A stretch of DNA of 64,000 nt from Streptomyces sp. NBC_01788. Its GTDB lineage: Bacteria > Actinomycetota > Actinomycetes > Streptomycetales > Streptomycetaceae. Positions 33,742 to 43,530 of the stretch are shown here, piece after piece. The notes under the pieces were generated by a model. It made no database searches, had not been told where the DNA came from, and saw only the letters and a program-made list of their open reading frames with translations. The stretch spans positions 6,820,001 through 6,884,000 of the forward strand of contig NZ_CP109090.1 of NCBI RefSeq assembly GCF_035917575.1, written 5' to 3'. The number at the start of each line of letters is the position of its first letter. Within the stretch, counting starts at the first letter, position 1. The position numbers and the translations under genes are program-made.

Positions 33742-34005
33742 TCAGGCCGCGGTGTTGAGGGGGCGTGCGCCCCAGCGGATGCCCATTTCGCTGCGGATGC
33801 GGGCGCGCTCCTCGCGTTGGGCGGCGAGTACGTCGGGGTGGCGGGCGCTGGTGTTGCGCCAGCGCAGGCAGCGGTGCAGTGCCTGGGTTTGCGCGGGGTG
33901 GCTGCGGTGGTGGGAGTTGGCCAGGGTGAACTGCCGCAGCGGGCCGAAGTGGGCCTCGATCGGGTTGGCCCAGGAAGCGTAGGCCGGGGTGAAGCGATCC
34001 GTTTC
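33742..34005 (-). pseudogene. IS630-family transposase, C-terminal fragment
   Basis: About 87 codons of a DDE transposase end: TPAYASWANPIEAHFGPLRQ carries the last catalytic Glu region, followed by ALHRCLRWRNTSARHPDVLA. The first 270 or so codons are missing. The upstream side continues as non-transposase sequence. Confidence 0.8.
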
Positions 34006-34035
34006 AAGAGGTGAACGGTGTGGGTTCGGGAGCGC

Positions 34036-34082
34036 CCTCCTGGCGGCGAATGCTTCACGTGAGTGAACGAAGCGCCAGGAGG
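34036..34082. other. Perfect-arm hairpin beside the IS630 remnant
   Basis: CCTCCTGGCG (34036-34045) pairs exactly with CGCCAGGAGG (34073-34082). The loop contains a second partial palindrome, TTCAC-GTGA-GTGAA. It could be a terminator or part of an IS or dispersed repeat. Confidence 0.45.
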
Positions 34083-34322
34083 TGCGGTGGAGTTCGGGCC
34101 AAACCGTAAGTGACGTCACGTCAATTTCTGCTGCCCACAGCCGACATGATCGCCTCACCGCTGAGCCGCCCGCGCCGGACACCGAGACCCAACCGTTGTA
34201 CTGCTCCTTCCCTGCTCCGCCCCCGCCCTCCTGCCGCAGGTCAGGCGGTGCGTGCCGGCCGTATCGGGCCGAAGGTGCCGTCTCCGTCGCCGCCGACCGC
34301 CGATTCGTCCTTGCCGGATCCC

Positions 34323-34366
34323 TTGACGACGCCTCGCCCGGAGGTTTAACTCACGTCCTAAATTAA
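34323..34366 (+). promoter_or_regulatory. Promoter with AT-rich operator for the sugar ABC operon
   Basis: TTGACG (34323-34328) and TTAACT (34346-34351) are spaced by 17 bp. The element TTTAACTCACGTCCTAAATT (34345-34364), continuing AA, is bounded by TTAA at both ends and overlaps the -10. It is conspicuously AT-rich for this genome, and such sites bind ROK- or GntR-type repressors of sugar operons. The binding protein is not encoded here. Confidence 0.5.
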
Positions 34367-34510
34367 GCCATGAGGCGCCTTCGGAAGTCGAACCGAGCGA
34401 ACCGGACCCGACCGCACGAGAACGAGCGACGGGACACGGGAGCGAGAGCGGTGTCGGCGTCCGGAGGACTCCTCGTGGTTCTCGACTCCCGGAAAGGGAC
34501 ACCAGGAGCC

Positions 34511-35827
34511 ATGCGCAGCATCCGAGCCGCGGCCGTAGGCGCCGTCACCATGTCTCTCGCCCTTGCCGCCTCGGCCTGCGGAGGCGGTTCGTCGACGGGT
34601 GGCGGGTCCAACGACTCGCCGAAGACGCTCACATACTGGGCCTCCAACCAGGGCGCCAGCATCGAGATCGACAAGAAGGTCCTCCAGCCCGAACTCGACA
34701 AGTTCCAGAAGCAGACGGGCATCAAGGTGAAGCTGGAGGTCGTGCCCTGGTCCGACCTGCTGAACCGGATCCTCGCCGCGACCACCTCCGGCCAGGGCCC
34801 CGACGTCCTCAACATCGGCAACACCTGGAGCGCCTCCCTCCAGGCCACCGGGGGGCTGCTGCCCTGGGACGCCAAGAACTTCGACAAGATCGGCGGCAAG
34901 GACCGCTTCGTCGACTCCGCGCTCGGCTCCACCGGCGCCGAGGGCAAGGACCCGTCCTCCGTACCGCTGTACTCGATGGCGTACGCGCTCTACTACAACA
35001 AGCAGATCCTCGCCGACGCGGGCATCTCCAAGCCCCCGGCCACCTGGGACGAACTCGTCGCCGACGGCAAGAAGATCCGGGCCAAGGGCAAGCAGGTCCT
35101 CGGCGCCGAGGGCGCCAACGTCTCGGAGAACATCCACCACGTCTTCGTCTTCGCCAAGCAGCACGGCGCCGACTTCTTCACCGCCGACGGCAAGCCCGAC
35201 TTCACGAGTGACGGCACGGTCGCCGCGGTCAAGCAGTACGTCGACCTGATGGCCAAGGACAAGGCCATCCCGCAGGGCAACGCCGAATATGCGCAGAACC
35301 AGTCGGTCAGCGACTTCGCCAAGGGCAGGACGGCGATGCTGCTGTGGCAGTCCGCCTCCTCCAACCTCAAGTCCCAGGGCATGAGCGCGGACGCCTACGG
35401 CATCGCCCCGGTCCCCGTGCGGTCCGGCACCCCCGGCACCGACGCCCAGGTCAACTCGATGGTCGCCGGCATCAACCTCGCCGTCTTCAAGAACACCCAC
35501 AACCTCGACGGCGCCACGAAGTTCGTGAAGTTCATGACCAGTGACGAGGAGCAGAAGATCCTCAACACGGCCTACACCTCCATCCCGCCGGTCAAGGCCG
35601 CCCAGGAGGACCCCGCTTTCAACACCTCGGACAACGCCGTCCTGAAGGAGACCCTGGCCACGAGCGCCGCCGCGCTGCCGCAGGTCGCCGACGAGTCCCA
35701 GTTCGAGACGACCGTCGGCACGGCCGTCAAGGAGCTGTTCGCCGACGCGGCCGCCGGACGCGCGATCACCACGGAGTCGGTGAAGGCCAAGCTGCTCAAG
35801 GCCCAGCAGCAGATGCCGGCGAAGTGA
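34511..35827 (+). CDS. Sugar ABC transporter substrate-binding lipoprotein
   Basis: A 438-residue family-1 solute-binding protein. The lipobox LALAASAC puts the acylated Cys near residue 23, and a Gly/Ser linker follows. Domain features include KTLTYWASNQG, the hinge PLYSMAYALYYNK, and GMSADAYGIAPVPV. It delivers an oligosaccharide to the two downstream permeases. The cotranscribed GH1 glucosidase suggests a beta-glucoside such as cellobiose. The ATG at 34511 follows AGGAG. The ATPase is not encoded here; streptomycetes use the shared MsiK. Confidence 0.92.
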   Translation: MRSIRAAAVGAVTMSLALAASACGGGSSTGGGSNDSPKTLTYWASNQGASIEIDKKVLQPELDKFQKQTGIKVKLEVVPWSDLLNRILAATTSGQGPDVLNIGNTWSASLQATGGLLPWDAKNFDKIGGKDRFVDSALGSTGAEGKDPSSVPLYSMAYALYYNKQILADAGISKPPATWDELVADGKKIRAKGKQVLGAEGANVSENIHHVFVFAKQHGADFFTADGKPDFTSDGTVAAVKQYVDLMAKDKAIPQGNAEYAQNQSVSDFAKGRTAMLLWQSASSNLKSQGMSADAYGIAPVPVRSGTPGTDAQVNSMVAGINLAVFKNTHNLDGATKFVKFMTSDEEQKILNTAYTSIPPVKAAQEDPAFNTSDNAVLKETLATSAAALPQVADESQFETTVGTAVKELFADAAAGRAITTESVKAKLLKAQQQMPAK

Positions 35828-36837
35828 GCGCGGACACCCACATGACGACCACCGCTCCCGCGCACACCGGCGGGACGACGGCGCCCGTGAAGTCACCCGG
35901 GGCGGCGCGCGGACCGCGCCGCCCCGGGTGGCTCGGACGTGTCTCGCTGCCGTACCTGCTGCTCCTGCCCGCTCTGCTGCTCGAACTCCTGGTCCACATC
36001 GTGCCGATGGTGATCGGCATCGTGATGAGCTTCAAGGAGCTCACCCAGTTCTACATCCGCGACTGGAGCACGGCTCCCTGGTCCGGCCTCGACAACTACC
36101 GCATGTCGGTGGACTTCAACGCCCCCGTCGGCGAGGCGCTGCTGCACTCCTTCCTCGTCACCATCGCGTTCACCCTGCTGTCGGTCGGCCTGTGCTGGCT
36201 CATCGGCACCGCGGCCGCGATCTGCATGCAGGACACCTTCCGCGGACGCGGCCTGCTGCGCGCCGTGTTCCTGGTGCCGTACGCGCTGCCGGTCTACGCG
36301 GCCGTCATCACCTGGGTGTTCATGTTCCAGCACGACAACGGCCTCGTGAACCACGTGCTGCACGACCAGCTGCACCTCACCGACAAGCCCTCGTTCTGGC
36401 TCATCGGCGACAACAGCTTCGTCGCGCTGCTGACGGTGTCGGTGTGGAAGGGCTGGCCGTTCGCCTTCCTCATCGTCATGGCCGGACTCCAGAACATCCC
36501 GCGCGAACTGTACGAGGCCGCCGCGCTGGACGGCGCCGGAGTCTGGCAGCAGATCCGCCGCATCACCCTGCCGTCCCTGCGGCCCGTCAACCAGGTGCTG
36601 GTCCTGGTGCTGTTCCTGTGGACGTTCAACGACTTCAACACGCCGTACGTGCTGTTCGGCAAGGCCGCCCCCGAGGCCGCGGACCTCATCTCGGTCCACA
36701 TCTACCAGGCCTCTTTCGTCACCTGGAACTTCGGCACCGGCTCCGCCATGTCCGTCCTGCTGCTGCTCTTCCTGCTGGTCGTCACCGGCGGCTACCTCGC
36801 GCTCACCTCACGCGGACGGAGGTCCGCCGATGTCTGA
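35824..36837 (+). CDS. Sugar ABC transporter permease (MalF type)
   Basis: A 337-residue inner-membrane permease with six predicted helices. The EAA loop is ELYEAAALDGAGVWQQIRRI, which contacts the ATPase. The GTG at 35824 overlaps the stop of the binding protein by GTGA; the ATG at 35842 is an alternative. The first 40 residues are a Pro/Thr/Arg-rich cytoplasmic tail, common in actinobacterial homologues. Confidence 0.93.
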   Translation: MSADTHMTTTAPAHTGGTTAPVKSPGAARGPRRPGWLGRVSLPYLLLLPALLLELLVHIVPMVIGIVMSFKELTQFYIRDWSTAPWSGLDNYRMSVDFNAPVGEALLHSFLVTIAFTLLSVGLCWLIGTAAAICMQDTFRGRGLLRAVFLVPYALPVYAAVITWVFMFQHDNGLVNHVLHDQLHLTDKPSFWLIGDNSFVALLTVSVWKGWPFAFLIVMAGLQNIPRELYEAAALDGAGVWQQIRRITLPSLRPVNQVLVLVLFLWTFNDFNTPYVLFGKAAPEAADLISVHIYQASFVTWNFGTGSAMSVLLLLFLLVVTGGYLALTSRGRRSADV

Positions 36838-37720
36838 CACCACCCTCAAGTCCGCGACCACTACGGTCCACCGCTCCCCGATGGCGCCGCCGCGCACCTT
36901 CATGTGGACCCGGCGGATCTTCCTCACCCTGCTGACCGGGTTCGTCCTGGTGCCCGTCTACGTGATGGTCTCCAGTTCGCTGAAGCCGCTCGCGGACGTC
37001 ACCGGCAAGTTCCGCTGGCTGCCGAGCGGCCTGACCTTCCGCCCCTACATCGACATCTGGTCGACGGTCCCGCTCGCCAGGTACTTCGTCAACTCGCTGA
37101 TCGTGGCGGGCGCCGCGACGGTCTGCTCGGTGGTGATCGCGGTCTTCTCGGCGTACGCCGTCAGCCGCTACAGCTTCCACGGCAAGCGTGTCTTCACGGT
37201 CACCGTCCTGTCGACGCAGATGTTCCCGGGCATCCTCTTCCTCCTCCCGCTGTTCCTGCTCTACGTCAACATCGGCAACGCCACCGGCATCGCCCTGTTC
37301 GGCTCGCGCGGCGGCCTGATCCTGACGTACCTCACCTTCTCGCTGCCGTTCTCGATCTGGATGCTCATCGGGTACTTCGACTCGGTGCCGCGCGACCTGG
37401 ACGAGGCGGCGCTGGTGGACGGCTGCGGGCCGCTCGGCGCGCTGTTCCGGGTCGTCGTGCCGGCCGCGATCCCCGGCATCGTCGCCGTCGCCGTGTACGC
37501 CTTCATGACCGCCTGGGGCGAGGTGCTCTTCGCGTCCGTCATGACCAACGACACCACCCGCACGCTCGCGGTGGGCCTCCAGGGCTACTCCACACAGTAC
37601 GACGTGTACTGGAACCAGATCATGGCCGCCTCGCTCGTCGTCAGCGTGCCCGTGGTCGCCGGGTTCCTGCTGCTCCAGCGCTACCTCGTCGCCGGGCTCA
37701 CCGCGGGAGCGGTGAAGTGA
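36830..37720 (+). CDS. Sugar ABC transporter permease (MalG type)
   Basis: A 296-residue partner permease with six helices. The EAA motif is [20 protein letters not shown]. It overlaps the MalF-type gene by eight bases, which forces a frame change and tight coupling. Together the two form the transmembrane channel. Confidence 0.93.
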   Translation: MSDTTLKSATTTVHRSPMAPPRTFMWTRRIFLTLLTGFVLVPVYVMVSSSLKPLADVTGKFRWLPSGLTFRPYIDIWSTVPLARYFVNSLIVAGAATVCSVVIAVFSAYAVSRYSFHGKRVFTVTVLSTQMFPGILFLLPLFLLYVNIGNATGIALFGSRGGLILTYLTFSLPFSIWMLIGYFDSVPRDLDEAALVDGCGPLGALFRVVVPAAIPGIVAVAVYAFMTAWGEVLFASVMTNDTTRTLAVGLQGYSTQYDVYWNQIMAASLVVSVPVVAGFLLLQRYLVAGLTAGAVK

Positions 37721-37752
37721 CCGCCAACATCCCCAGTCTCGAAAGGACTTCC

Positions 37753-39117
37753 GTGTCCCACGCCATCGACCTCGCCGCACTCCCGCAGGACTTCCGGTGG
37801 GGCACGGCCACATCCGCGTACCAGATCGAGGGGGCCGTCGCCGAGGACGGCCGCTCGCCGTCCATCTGGGACACCTTCTCCCACACCCCCGGCAAGATCG
37901 ACAACGACGACCACGGCGACACCGCCTGCGACCACTACCACCGCTGGCGCGAGGACGTCGCGCTGATGGGCCGACTGGGCGTGAACGCCTACCGGTTGTC
38001 GATCGCCTGGCCGCGCGTGCTGCCGGACGGCGACGGTCCGGTGAACCCCAAGGGCCTTGACTTCTACGACGAGTTGATCGACGGGCTGCTGGCGGCGGGC
38101 ATCACCCCCTCCGTCACCCTCTACCACTGGGACCTGCCGCAGGCCCTCCAGGACCGCGGCGGCTGGCCCGAGCGCGAGACCGCCGAGCACTTCGCCGCCT
38201 ACGCCTCGGTCGTCGCCGAGCGCCTCGGCGACCGGGTGTCCCACTGGACCACCCTCAACGAGCCCCTGTGCTCGGCCTGGATCGGCCACCTCGAGGGCAA
38301 GATGGCCCCCGGCCTGACCGATCTGACCGCCGCGGTCCGCGCCTCCTACCACCTTCTTCTCGGCCACGGCCTGGCCGCCCAGGCGATCCGCGCCGTGACG
38401 TCCGGCGCCGAGGTGGGCATCGTCAACAACCTCTCCACCGTCTTCCCCGCGAGCGACAGCCCCGAGGACCAGGCCGCCGCCCGCCGCCACGACGGCCACG
38501 TCAACCGCTGGTGGCTCGACCCGGTCCACGGCCGCGGATTCCCCGCCGACATGCGCGAGGTCTACGGCGTCGACCTCCCCGAACGCCCCGGCGACCTCGA
38601 CATCATCGCCGCCCCGCTGGACTGGCTCGGCCTCAACTACTACTTCCCGGCGACGGTGGCCGACGACCCCGACGGGCCGGTGCCCCACGCCCGTTCCGTA
38701 CGCCGCCCGGACGTGCCCCGCACCGGCATGGACTGGGAGATCGACGCGTCCGGCATCGAGACGCTGCTGCTGCGCCTCACCCACGAGTACGGCGCGCGCA
38801 AGCTCTACGTCACCGAGAACGGCTCCGCCTTCCCGGACACCGTGGGCCCCGACGGAACGGTCGACGACCCCGAGCGTCGGGACTACCTGGTGGGACACCT
38901 GGCCGCCTGTGCCTCCGCCGCCCGCAAGGGCGCCCCACTGGCCGGCTACTTCGCCTGGTCGCTGCTGGACAACTTCGAGTGGGCGTACGGCTACGCCAAG
39001 CGCTTCGGCCTCGTCCACGTCGACTACGCCACCCAGGCCCGCACCATCAAGACCAGCGGCCGCGGCTACGCGGAGATCGTGCGCGCGCACGGGGAGCTGG
39101 GACGCGGGACGGCCTGA
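37753..39117 (+). CDS. GH1 beta-glucosidase
   Basis: A 454-residue cytoplasmic enzyme. The general acid/base lies in TLNEP and the nucleophile in [23 protein letters not shown] and LGLNYYFP are other family signatures. It hydrolyses imported cellobiose or related beta-glucosides to glucose. The GTG at 37753 follows GAAAGGA; a GTG at 37717 in GTGA overlap with the permease stop is also in frame but lacks spacing to a ribosome-binding site. It is the last gene of the importer operon. Confidence 0.95.
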   Translation: MSHAIDLAALPQDFRWGTATSAYQIEGAVAEDGRSPSIWDTFSHTPGKIDNDDHGDTACDHYHRWREDVALMGRLGVNAYRLSIAWPRVLPDGDGPVNPKGLDFYDELIDGLLAAGITPSVTLYHWDLPQALQDRGGWPERETAEHFAAYASVVAERLGDRVSHWTTLNEPLCSAWIGHLEGKMAPGLTDLTAAVRASYHLLLGHGLAAQAIRAVTSGAEVGIVNNLSTVFPASDSPEDQAAARRHDGHVNRWWLDPVHGRGFPADMREVYGVDLPERPGDLDIIAAPLDWLGLNYYFPATVADDPDGPVPHARSVRRPDVPRTGMDWEIDASGIETLLLRLTHEYGARKLYVTENGSAFPDTVGPDGTVDDPERRDYLVGHLAACASAARKGAPLAGYFAWSLLDNFEWAYGYAKRFGLVHVDYATQARTIKTSGRGYAEIVRAHGELGRGTA

Positions 39118-39146
39118 CCCTCGGCCCGACGGACGGGCGCGGAAGG

Positions 39147-39174
39147 GGGCCCTCGGGAAACGTCCCGAGGGCCC
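39147..39174 (+). terminator. Terminator of the sugar ABC-GH1 operon
   Basis: A perfect 12-bp stem: GGGCCCTCGGGA (39147-39158) pairs with TCCCGAGGGCCC (39163-39174) around the tetraloop AACG, followed by TTT. Confidence 0.9.
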
Positions 39175-39289
39175 TTTCACGTGGGGTATCAGGCGGGCTC
39201 TGCCGCCGATACTGCCCTGCCTGTGCAGTTCGGTGACGCCCGCCGACGCGCAGGACGTGCCCGGTGGTCTACGGGGCAGCAGGCCGAGA

Positions 39290-39670
39290 CTATGGGCGGT
39301 TGAGGCGGATGGAGTTGATCGGGCTGAGATTCACCGCTTGCCAGCCGCCGGCGGCGATCTTGCCGCCGGTGCAGTTGCCGCCGTTGTACTCGTAGCAGAG
39401 GTCGGCGCTGGCGCCGCCGGTCTGGTTGTTGATCACCCAGTGCCAGTTGAACTGGTTGGACAGGTTGTGGGCACCGTACGACCAGTAAGTGTGGGTCAGG
39501 GTGGAGCTGCTGGCGGGCTTGCCCTCGGCGTAAACGCAGACGGCGCCGGACGGACAGCCGTAGAGGTCGGCGGTGGCTGCGGCGTTGGCGGTGCCGGCTC
39601 CCGTCAACAGGGTGGCGACGGCACCGACTGCGGCCGCGGATGCTCCAAGCATGACCTTCAGGTTCCTCAC
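39290..39670 (-). CDS. Small secreted I36-inhibitor-like protein
   Basis: A 126-residue exported protein starting at GTG 39670 after GAAGGG. The signal peptide ends near TANAA. The mature part has CPSGAVCVYAEG, VINNQTGG and LCYEYNGGNC, resembling the peptidase-inhibitor family I36 (SMPI-like) fold with four Cys. It may inhibit extracellular metalloproteases. Similarity is by motif only. Confidence 0.7.
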   Translation of the reverse strand: MRNLKVMLGASAAAVGAVATLLTGAGTANAAATADLYGCPSGAVCVYAEGKPASSSTLTHTYWSYGAHNLSNQFNWHWVINNQTGGASADLCYEYNGGNCTGGKIAAGGWQAVNLSPINSIRLNRP

Positions 39671-40147
39671 GGCGATCCCTTCATCTTCTCTATCACGGGT
39701 GTGAGTAGTTGCGGTACAGAAAGTGCCGCTGAGATTGATCATGGCTGCATGGCGCCGCCGGAAGTTGAGACCGGCGGGGCCGTGCAGCCGTTAGTGGCCG
39801 GCGTTCGGGTCGTGCTTGAGGGCGTGGTCGTCGCCGAGGTTGCTGTTGATGATCCAGCCGCCACACACGCAGTCAGGGGCGCGCATGGGATGTCGGTGAA
39901 CCGGCCACGTCCGCCGATGGCACGGCGATCACCACATGCTGAGCCGGGCTTCGGCATGAAACGCACTCTGGTAGCCGGTGTCCACCGGTGTGCGAGCGCC
40001 CTTGGGGCACGCCTTCCGCGGCCATCAGTCCCCCTTACGTGGCGTGGCTTTTCCACAAGTGGCGGGCCGGGTTCCCGTCCCCTGTCAGTCCGCAGCCCGC
40101 TTGCTTGTCGAGGGCATGCCTAATAGTTGCGGGGAAGGGCGGGTCGG
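39671..40147. other. Intergenic stretch with a doubtful 31-codon ORF
   Basis: No supported gene lies between the secreted I36-like protein and the AraC regulator. On the minus strand ATG 39886 to TAA 39791 encodes MRAPDCVCGGWIINSNLGDD and 11 more residues. The composition is protein-like (CVCGGW, NSNLGDDH), but there is no ribosome-binding site. It may be the tail of a lost gene. Confidence 0.3.
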
Positions 40148-41170
40148 TCATTGACGAGGAGTGCCAGGTGCTTGCCGATGCGTGCCACGTGAGGCTCGGT
40201 CGACTTGGTGCTGCTGGCGGTAGTCCTGGGGGCCGAGTCCGTAGACGGCGCGGAAGGCACGGGAGAAGTGCGCGGGGCCTGCGAAGCCCCAGCGCGCTGC
40301 GAGGGCGTGGATCGGCTGGTTGCTCAGGAGGGGGTCGGCCAGGTCGCGGCGGCAGCGCTCCAGTCGGCGGGCGCGGATCCAGCCGGAGACGGTGGTGTCC
40401 TGGTCCTGAAAGAGCCGGTGCAGGGAACGCAAGGAGATGTGGTGGGCCGCGGCGACCGCGCCCGGGGACAGGTCCGGGTCGCCCAGGTGCTGCTGGATGA
40501 AGGCGTGGATCTTCATCAGCAGGGCCCGGTGGTGGGTCTGGGGTGGCATCGACGAGGCGGCGTCGAGGTGGTGGGCGAGGAAGGCGGTGAGCAGGTCAAG
40601 GGTGCAGGTGGCCAGTCGGGCGCCGTCCGCCGAGGTGTAGGTGGCGGCGCCCGCGACCAGCTGCGTGAGGTAGCCGGACAGCAGGGCGCCCATCCCGTCG
40701 CGTGCGGGCAACCGCACGGCGGTGAGCCGGTCGACCTTGTTCGCCGGGAGCGGCAGCAGGGCCCGGGGGACTTGCACCATCACTCCTCTCACGGTGTCCT
40801 GGTCAGCGGATGCCCAGCCCTGCCAGGGACGCGAGGTGTCGAAGAACATCACCTCACCGGGGCCGCTGGTGGTGTCCCGGCCGGCCTGGAGGATCCGGTG
40901 GCTACCGCGTAGGTTGAGCATCAGCTGGTAGGAATCAGGGTCGGATTGCCGGATCAGCTTCGTCGTCCGGCGGGTCTCCAGCGACGGGTATGCCAGCGCG
41001 GACACGTCCACCGCGCCCAGGTCCAGCACTCGCGCGCTCGCCCGGAAGTCCGCCTCGTGATCGCTGCGGACCACGCTGGGTATCAACGCCCTGGTCGTCA
41101 TGTCGTGCCAGGAGCCGAACCGCTCGGTCACCGGCAGATCCTTTGTCCTGAACTCCGTCACCAGCACCAT
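40148..41170 (-). CDS. AraC-family transcriptional regulator
   Basis: A 340-residue protein. The N-terminal AraC-binding-like domain (about 20-190) is of the type found with FeaR-like regulators (DSYQLMLNLRGSHRI, GPGEVMFFDTSRPW). The C-terminal pair of helix-turn-helix motifs (about 225-325) includes HISLRSLHRLFQDQ and ARWGFAGPAHFSRAFRAVYG. The target is unknown. The start at ATG 41170 follows GGGGG. Both sides are occupied by degraded DNA. Confidence 0.88.
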   Translation of the reverse strand: MVLVTEFRTKDLPVTERFGSWHDMTTRALIPSVVRSDHEADFRASARVLDLGAVDVSALAYPSLETRRTTKLIRQSDPDSYQLMLNLRGSHRILQAGRDTTSGPGEVMFFDTSRPWQGWASADQDTVRGVMVQVPRALLPLPANKVDRLTAVRLPARDGMGALLSGYLTQLVAGAATYTSADGARLATCTLDLLTAFLAHHLDAASSMPPQTHHRALLMKIHAFIQQHLGDPDLSPGAVAAAHHISLRSLHRLFQDQDTTVSGWIRARRLERCRRDLADPLLSNQPIHALAARWGFAGPAHFSRAFRAVYGLGPQDYRQQHQVDRASRGTHRQAPGTPRQ

Positions 41171-41410
41171 CCATCCCCCAGTACGTTGCCGCATCCAAGA
41201 CGGTCTCGTCGGCGGTGAGACCAACTCTCACGACCATGTTCTAGCCCTGAATAGGGGCTTGAGGAACATCGGAACGGAACTGGCGCTGCACCTCGCGCTT
41301 TCACGCGGCAGAGCGTCCACTGGGTGATCAGAAACGCGGAGAGTGCCCCTGACCTGCAACGATGGGACTTGTCTAGGGTCCAGGTCGTCGCAGAAAGAAG
41401 CACTCTCCAA

Positions 41411-41885
41411 GTGAAGAAGCGTGTCGGGTCCTACCCGCGTGTCCGTGTCGAGGGCGGCAGCCGTGGAGTGGTCTCCCAGGCCGGGTCCGTGCTGCTGGTG
41501 GAGTCGGTCCGCAAGACCGGCCTTGATCAGGCGATATCCGCCGCGCTCACCCCGTGGCGCAAGCAGCGGATGTCCATGACCCGGGGAAGGTCCTCCTGGA
41601 TGTCGCCCTCGCGGTCGCGCTGGGCGGGGACTGCCTGGCCGATGTGGCCCTGTTGCGGGTGGAGCCGGCCGTGTCGGGCCGACGGTCTCCGACCCGACGG
41701 TCTCCCGACTCTTCGACACGCTCGCCCGGGGCGGGACGCGGGCTCTGACCGCACTGCGCACAGCCAGGGCCGAAGTCCGCGAACGCGTCTGCCAGGGGAC
41801 ACCCCGGCGCGGTGGCTGTGCCCGCTGTGGATCCGCGCGCCTCAGCAGGCCGTCGGAAGTCAGGCGTCTTCAGGGGCAAAGCTGA
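41411..41885 (+). pseudogene. IS1380-family transposase, frameshifted N-terminal fragment
   Basis: The GTG at 41411 opens KKRVGSYPRVRVEGGSRGVV, typical of an IS1380 transposase. The reading frame then shifts near 41560 (HDPGKVLLDVALAVALGGD) and again near 41670 (SDPTVSRLFDTLARGGTRAL). The DDE core is missing. GGAGAGTGC (41338-41346) and GCACTCTCC (41400-41408) form an exact inverted repeat just upstream and may be part of the element. The following 300 bp (to 42182) contain no recognised gene. Confidence 0.8.
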
Positions 41886-42182
41886 CATGACGTCAAGAGA
41901 CTGAGTAGAACTGGTGACCCGTCGTGTGTGCCGGGCCTAATATGAGGAAGTCGTTCAGCGACCAGTTGGTTTCCACGGGGCGTGGCATGGCGCTGATGGG
42001 GTCGCAGAGGGCGGTGCGCAGACGTCAGGGTGATTTCGCGGACGATATGAGGCACGGCGCGGCGATCGGAACTACATCCTACGTGCCGCGGCGACGGTTT
42101 TACGTGGATGGGCAGGCCGGGACCGGCGATGCGCCGGGCGGTCAAGCATCGGTCTTTCATCACTCAGGTCCGGGCAGGCGTC

Positions 42183-42635
42183 ATGGATGTACCTCGCGAA
42201 AACGGCACGGTTCCCCACGGGCGTCCGTCGCGGAGTCCGCAGGACTGGGGCTGGTTCGCTGCTTGGGCGCTGGTGGGGGCGGCGAGCTCCCTCGGGCTTC
42301 TGAGCCTCTGGACGATAGGCATGCTGGTGCTGCTGTGTGCGGCGGTCGGCACCGCGCTGCTTGTGACGCATCGCCAGACGGACCGTGGGTTGCCCGGGCT
42401 TCTTTCGGGTCTGAGTCTTCCGGTCTTCTATGTCGCCTATCTCAATCGAGGCGGACCGGGCGACGTGTGCGTCACGACAGGGACAGAGCAGAGCTGCACC
42501 GAGGAATGGTCTCCGTGGCCCTGGCTTGCGGCCGGGATCGTCCTCGGCCTCGCTGGCATCGTGGTCTTTCTCGTACTCCGGAGCCGGTCTTCCAGCCGTC
42601 GTACACCGGCGTCCCGGAATCCCGCAGGCCGCTAG
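42183..42635 (+). CDS. Small membrane protein, unknown
   Basis: A 150-residue protein with three or four hydrophobic helices (about 25-45, 47-65, 70-88, 118-138) and an outward loop containing two Cys (GDVCVTTGTEQSCTEEW) that could form a disulfide. The C-terminus is Ser/Arg-rich. Not recognised. Its neighbours are transposon remnants on both sides. Confidence 0.6.
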   Translation: MDVPRENGTVPHGRPSRSPQDWGWFAAWALVGAASSLGLLSLWTIGMLVLLCAAVGTALLVTHRQTDRGLPGLLSGLSLPVFYVAYLNRGGPGDVCVTTGTEQSCTEEWSPWPWLAAGIVLGLAGIVVFLVLRSRSSSRRTPASRNPAGR

Positions 42636-42819
42636 GACCGGCAACGTTCACCGGGGTGACGGCCCGGCTGCCTCAGAGCTACGGTGATCGCCGACAGCGG
42701 TGCCGGTGTTCGGGTGGCAGGCCGGCATGGCCGAGATCGAGGTTCCGGGACCTGAGCCGGATGGGGAGACGGCCCCGTCGTGGCAGGGCGGGAAGCGCCA
42801 TCCTTCTCTCCGACAGAGC

Positions 42820-42976
42820 ATGTCGCGATCATCGGCGTCCGATTCCCGCCGGCCGAGGCCAGCAGCGTCATCGCCCGCCGGTAGCGGACCGAGTTCGTGC
42901 TGCCGCGACGCACGATCCGCTGCAACTGCCGGCCCTCCTGCCGGGTCAGCGTCCGGACCTTGACCGGCTCCGCCAC
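42820..42976 (-). pseudogene. IS630-family transposase, N-terminal fragment
   Basis: From the GTG at 42976 the minus strand reads VKVRTLTRQEGRQLQRIVRR and RYRRAMTLLASAGGNRTPMI, the helix-turn-helix end of an IS630 transposase. The similarity stops after about 52 codons. It is in the same orientation as the C-terminal fragment at 33742. Confidence 0.75.
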
Positions 42977-42987
42977 CACGCCTCCCC

Positions 42988-43023
42988 GCACCGGTTGGAT
43001 GTCCGCCGACATCCAACCGGTGC
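42988..43023. repeat. Perfect 36-bp palindrome
   Basis: GCACCGGTTGGATGTC (42988-43003) is the exact reverse complement of 43008-43023, separated only by CGCC. It lies 11 bp upstream of the IS630 N-terminal remnant. It could be a terminator, an IS-flanking structure or an operator. Confidence 0.85.
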
Positions 43024-43530
43024 AGGCGCTCCCGCCGCCAACCAGGCGAACTTGTTGACGTCGCTGTCGTAGGGGTGGCCCCGGGAATCCAGGCGGTGCG
43101 AGACGAACAGCCGGGCCAGGCGGGCGCCTGCGGGTCGGACTCCACGCCACGAGGGGACCTCGGACCACCACCAGAAGGAGAGCTGCAGGCGCGAGTGTCG
43201 CTGTCCCGCAATGAGCTCTCGGGCAGTTGTCAGTGCCCACTGAGTTCCCTGGCTGCTCCCTCTGTCTCCACGTGGACGCTGTGGCATCGGCCGCAGCGTA
43301 CGAGGGTGATCGGGCACAGCGGGATCCTGCATGCCGTGCCGCTCGACGCGGCCGGCGTCGAGTAGGCCGGTTCGTGGGCGTCCTCGGGCTCGCCGCGGCC
43401 GCCTTCGCCGTCGTGCGGACGCGGTCGTGGCGCGCGGAACGCGTCGTGACGCGCAGAACACGTTTCAGCGCGCGGAATGCGGGATCCGGATCACGTTGCC
43501 GTAACCCGGCTCCGCCCGTCGTGCGGCGCG
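43024..43530. other. Degraded DNA without a supported gene
   Basis: Short protein-like stretches appear on the minus strand in different frames (FWWWSEVPSWRGVRPAGARL; CPITLVRCGRCHSVHVETEG), suggesting decayed genes. None runs long enough to name. The right side ends at the CDP-alcohol phosphotransferase stop. Confidence 0.4.

Noticed and set aside
41411..41885. Active IS1380 element
   Set aside because: Two frameshifts and loss of the DDE core show that it is dead.
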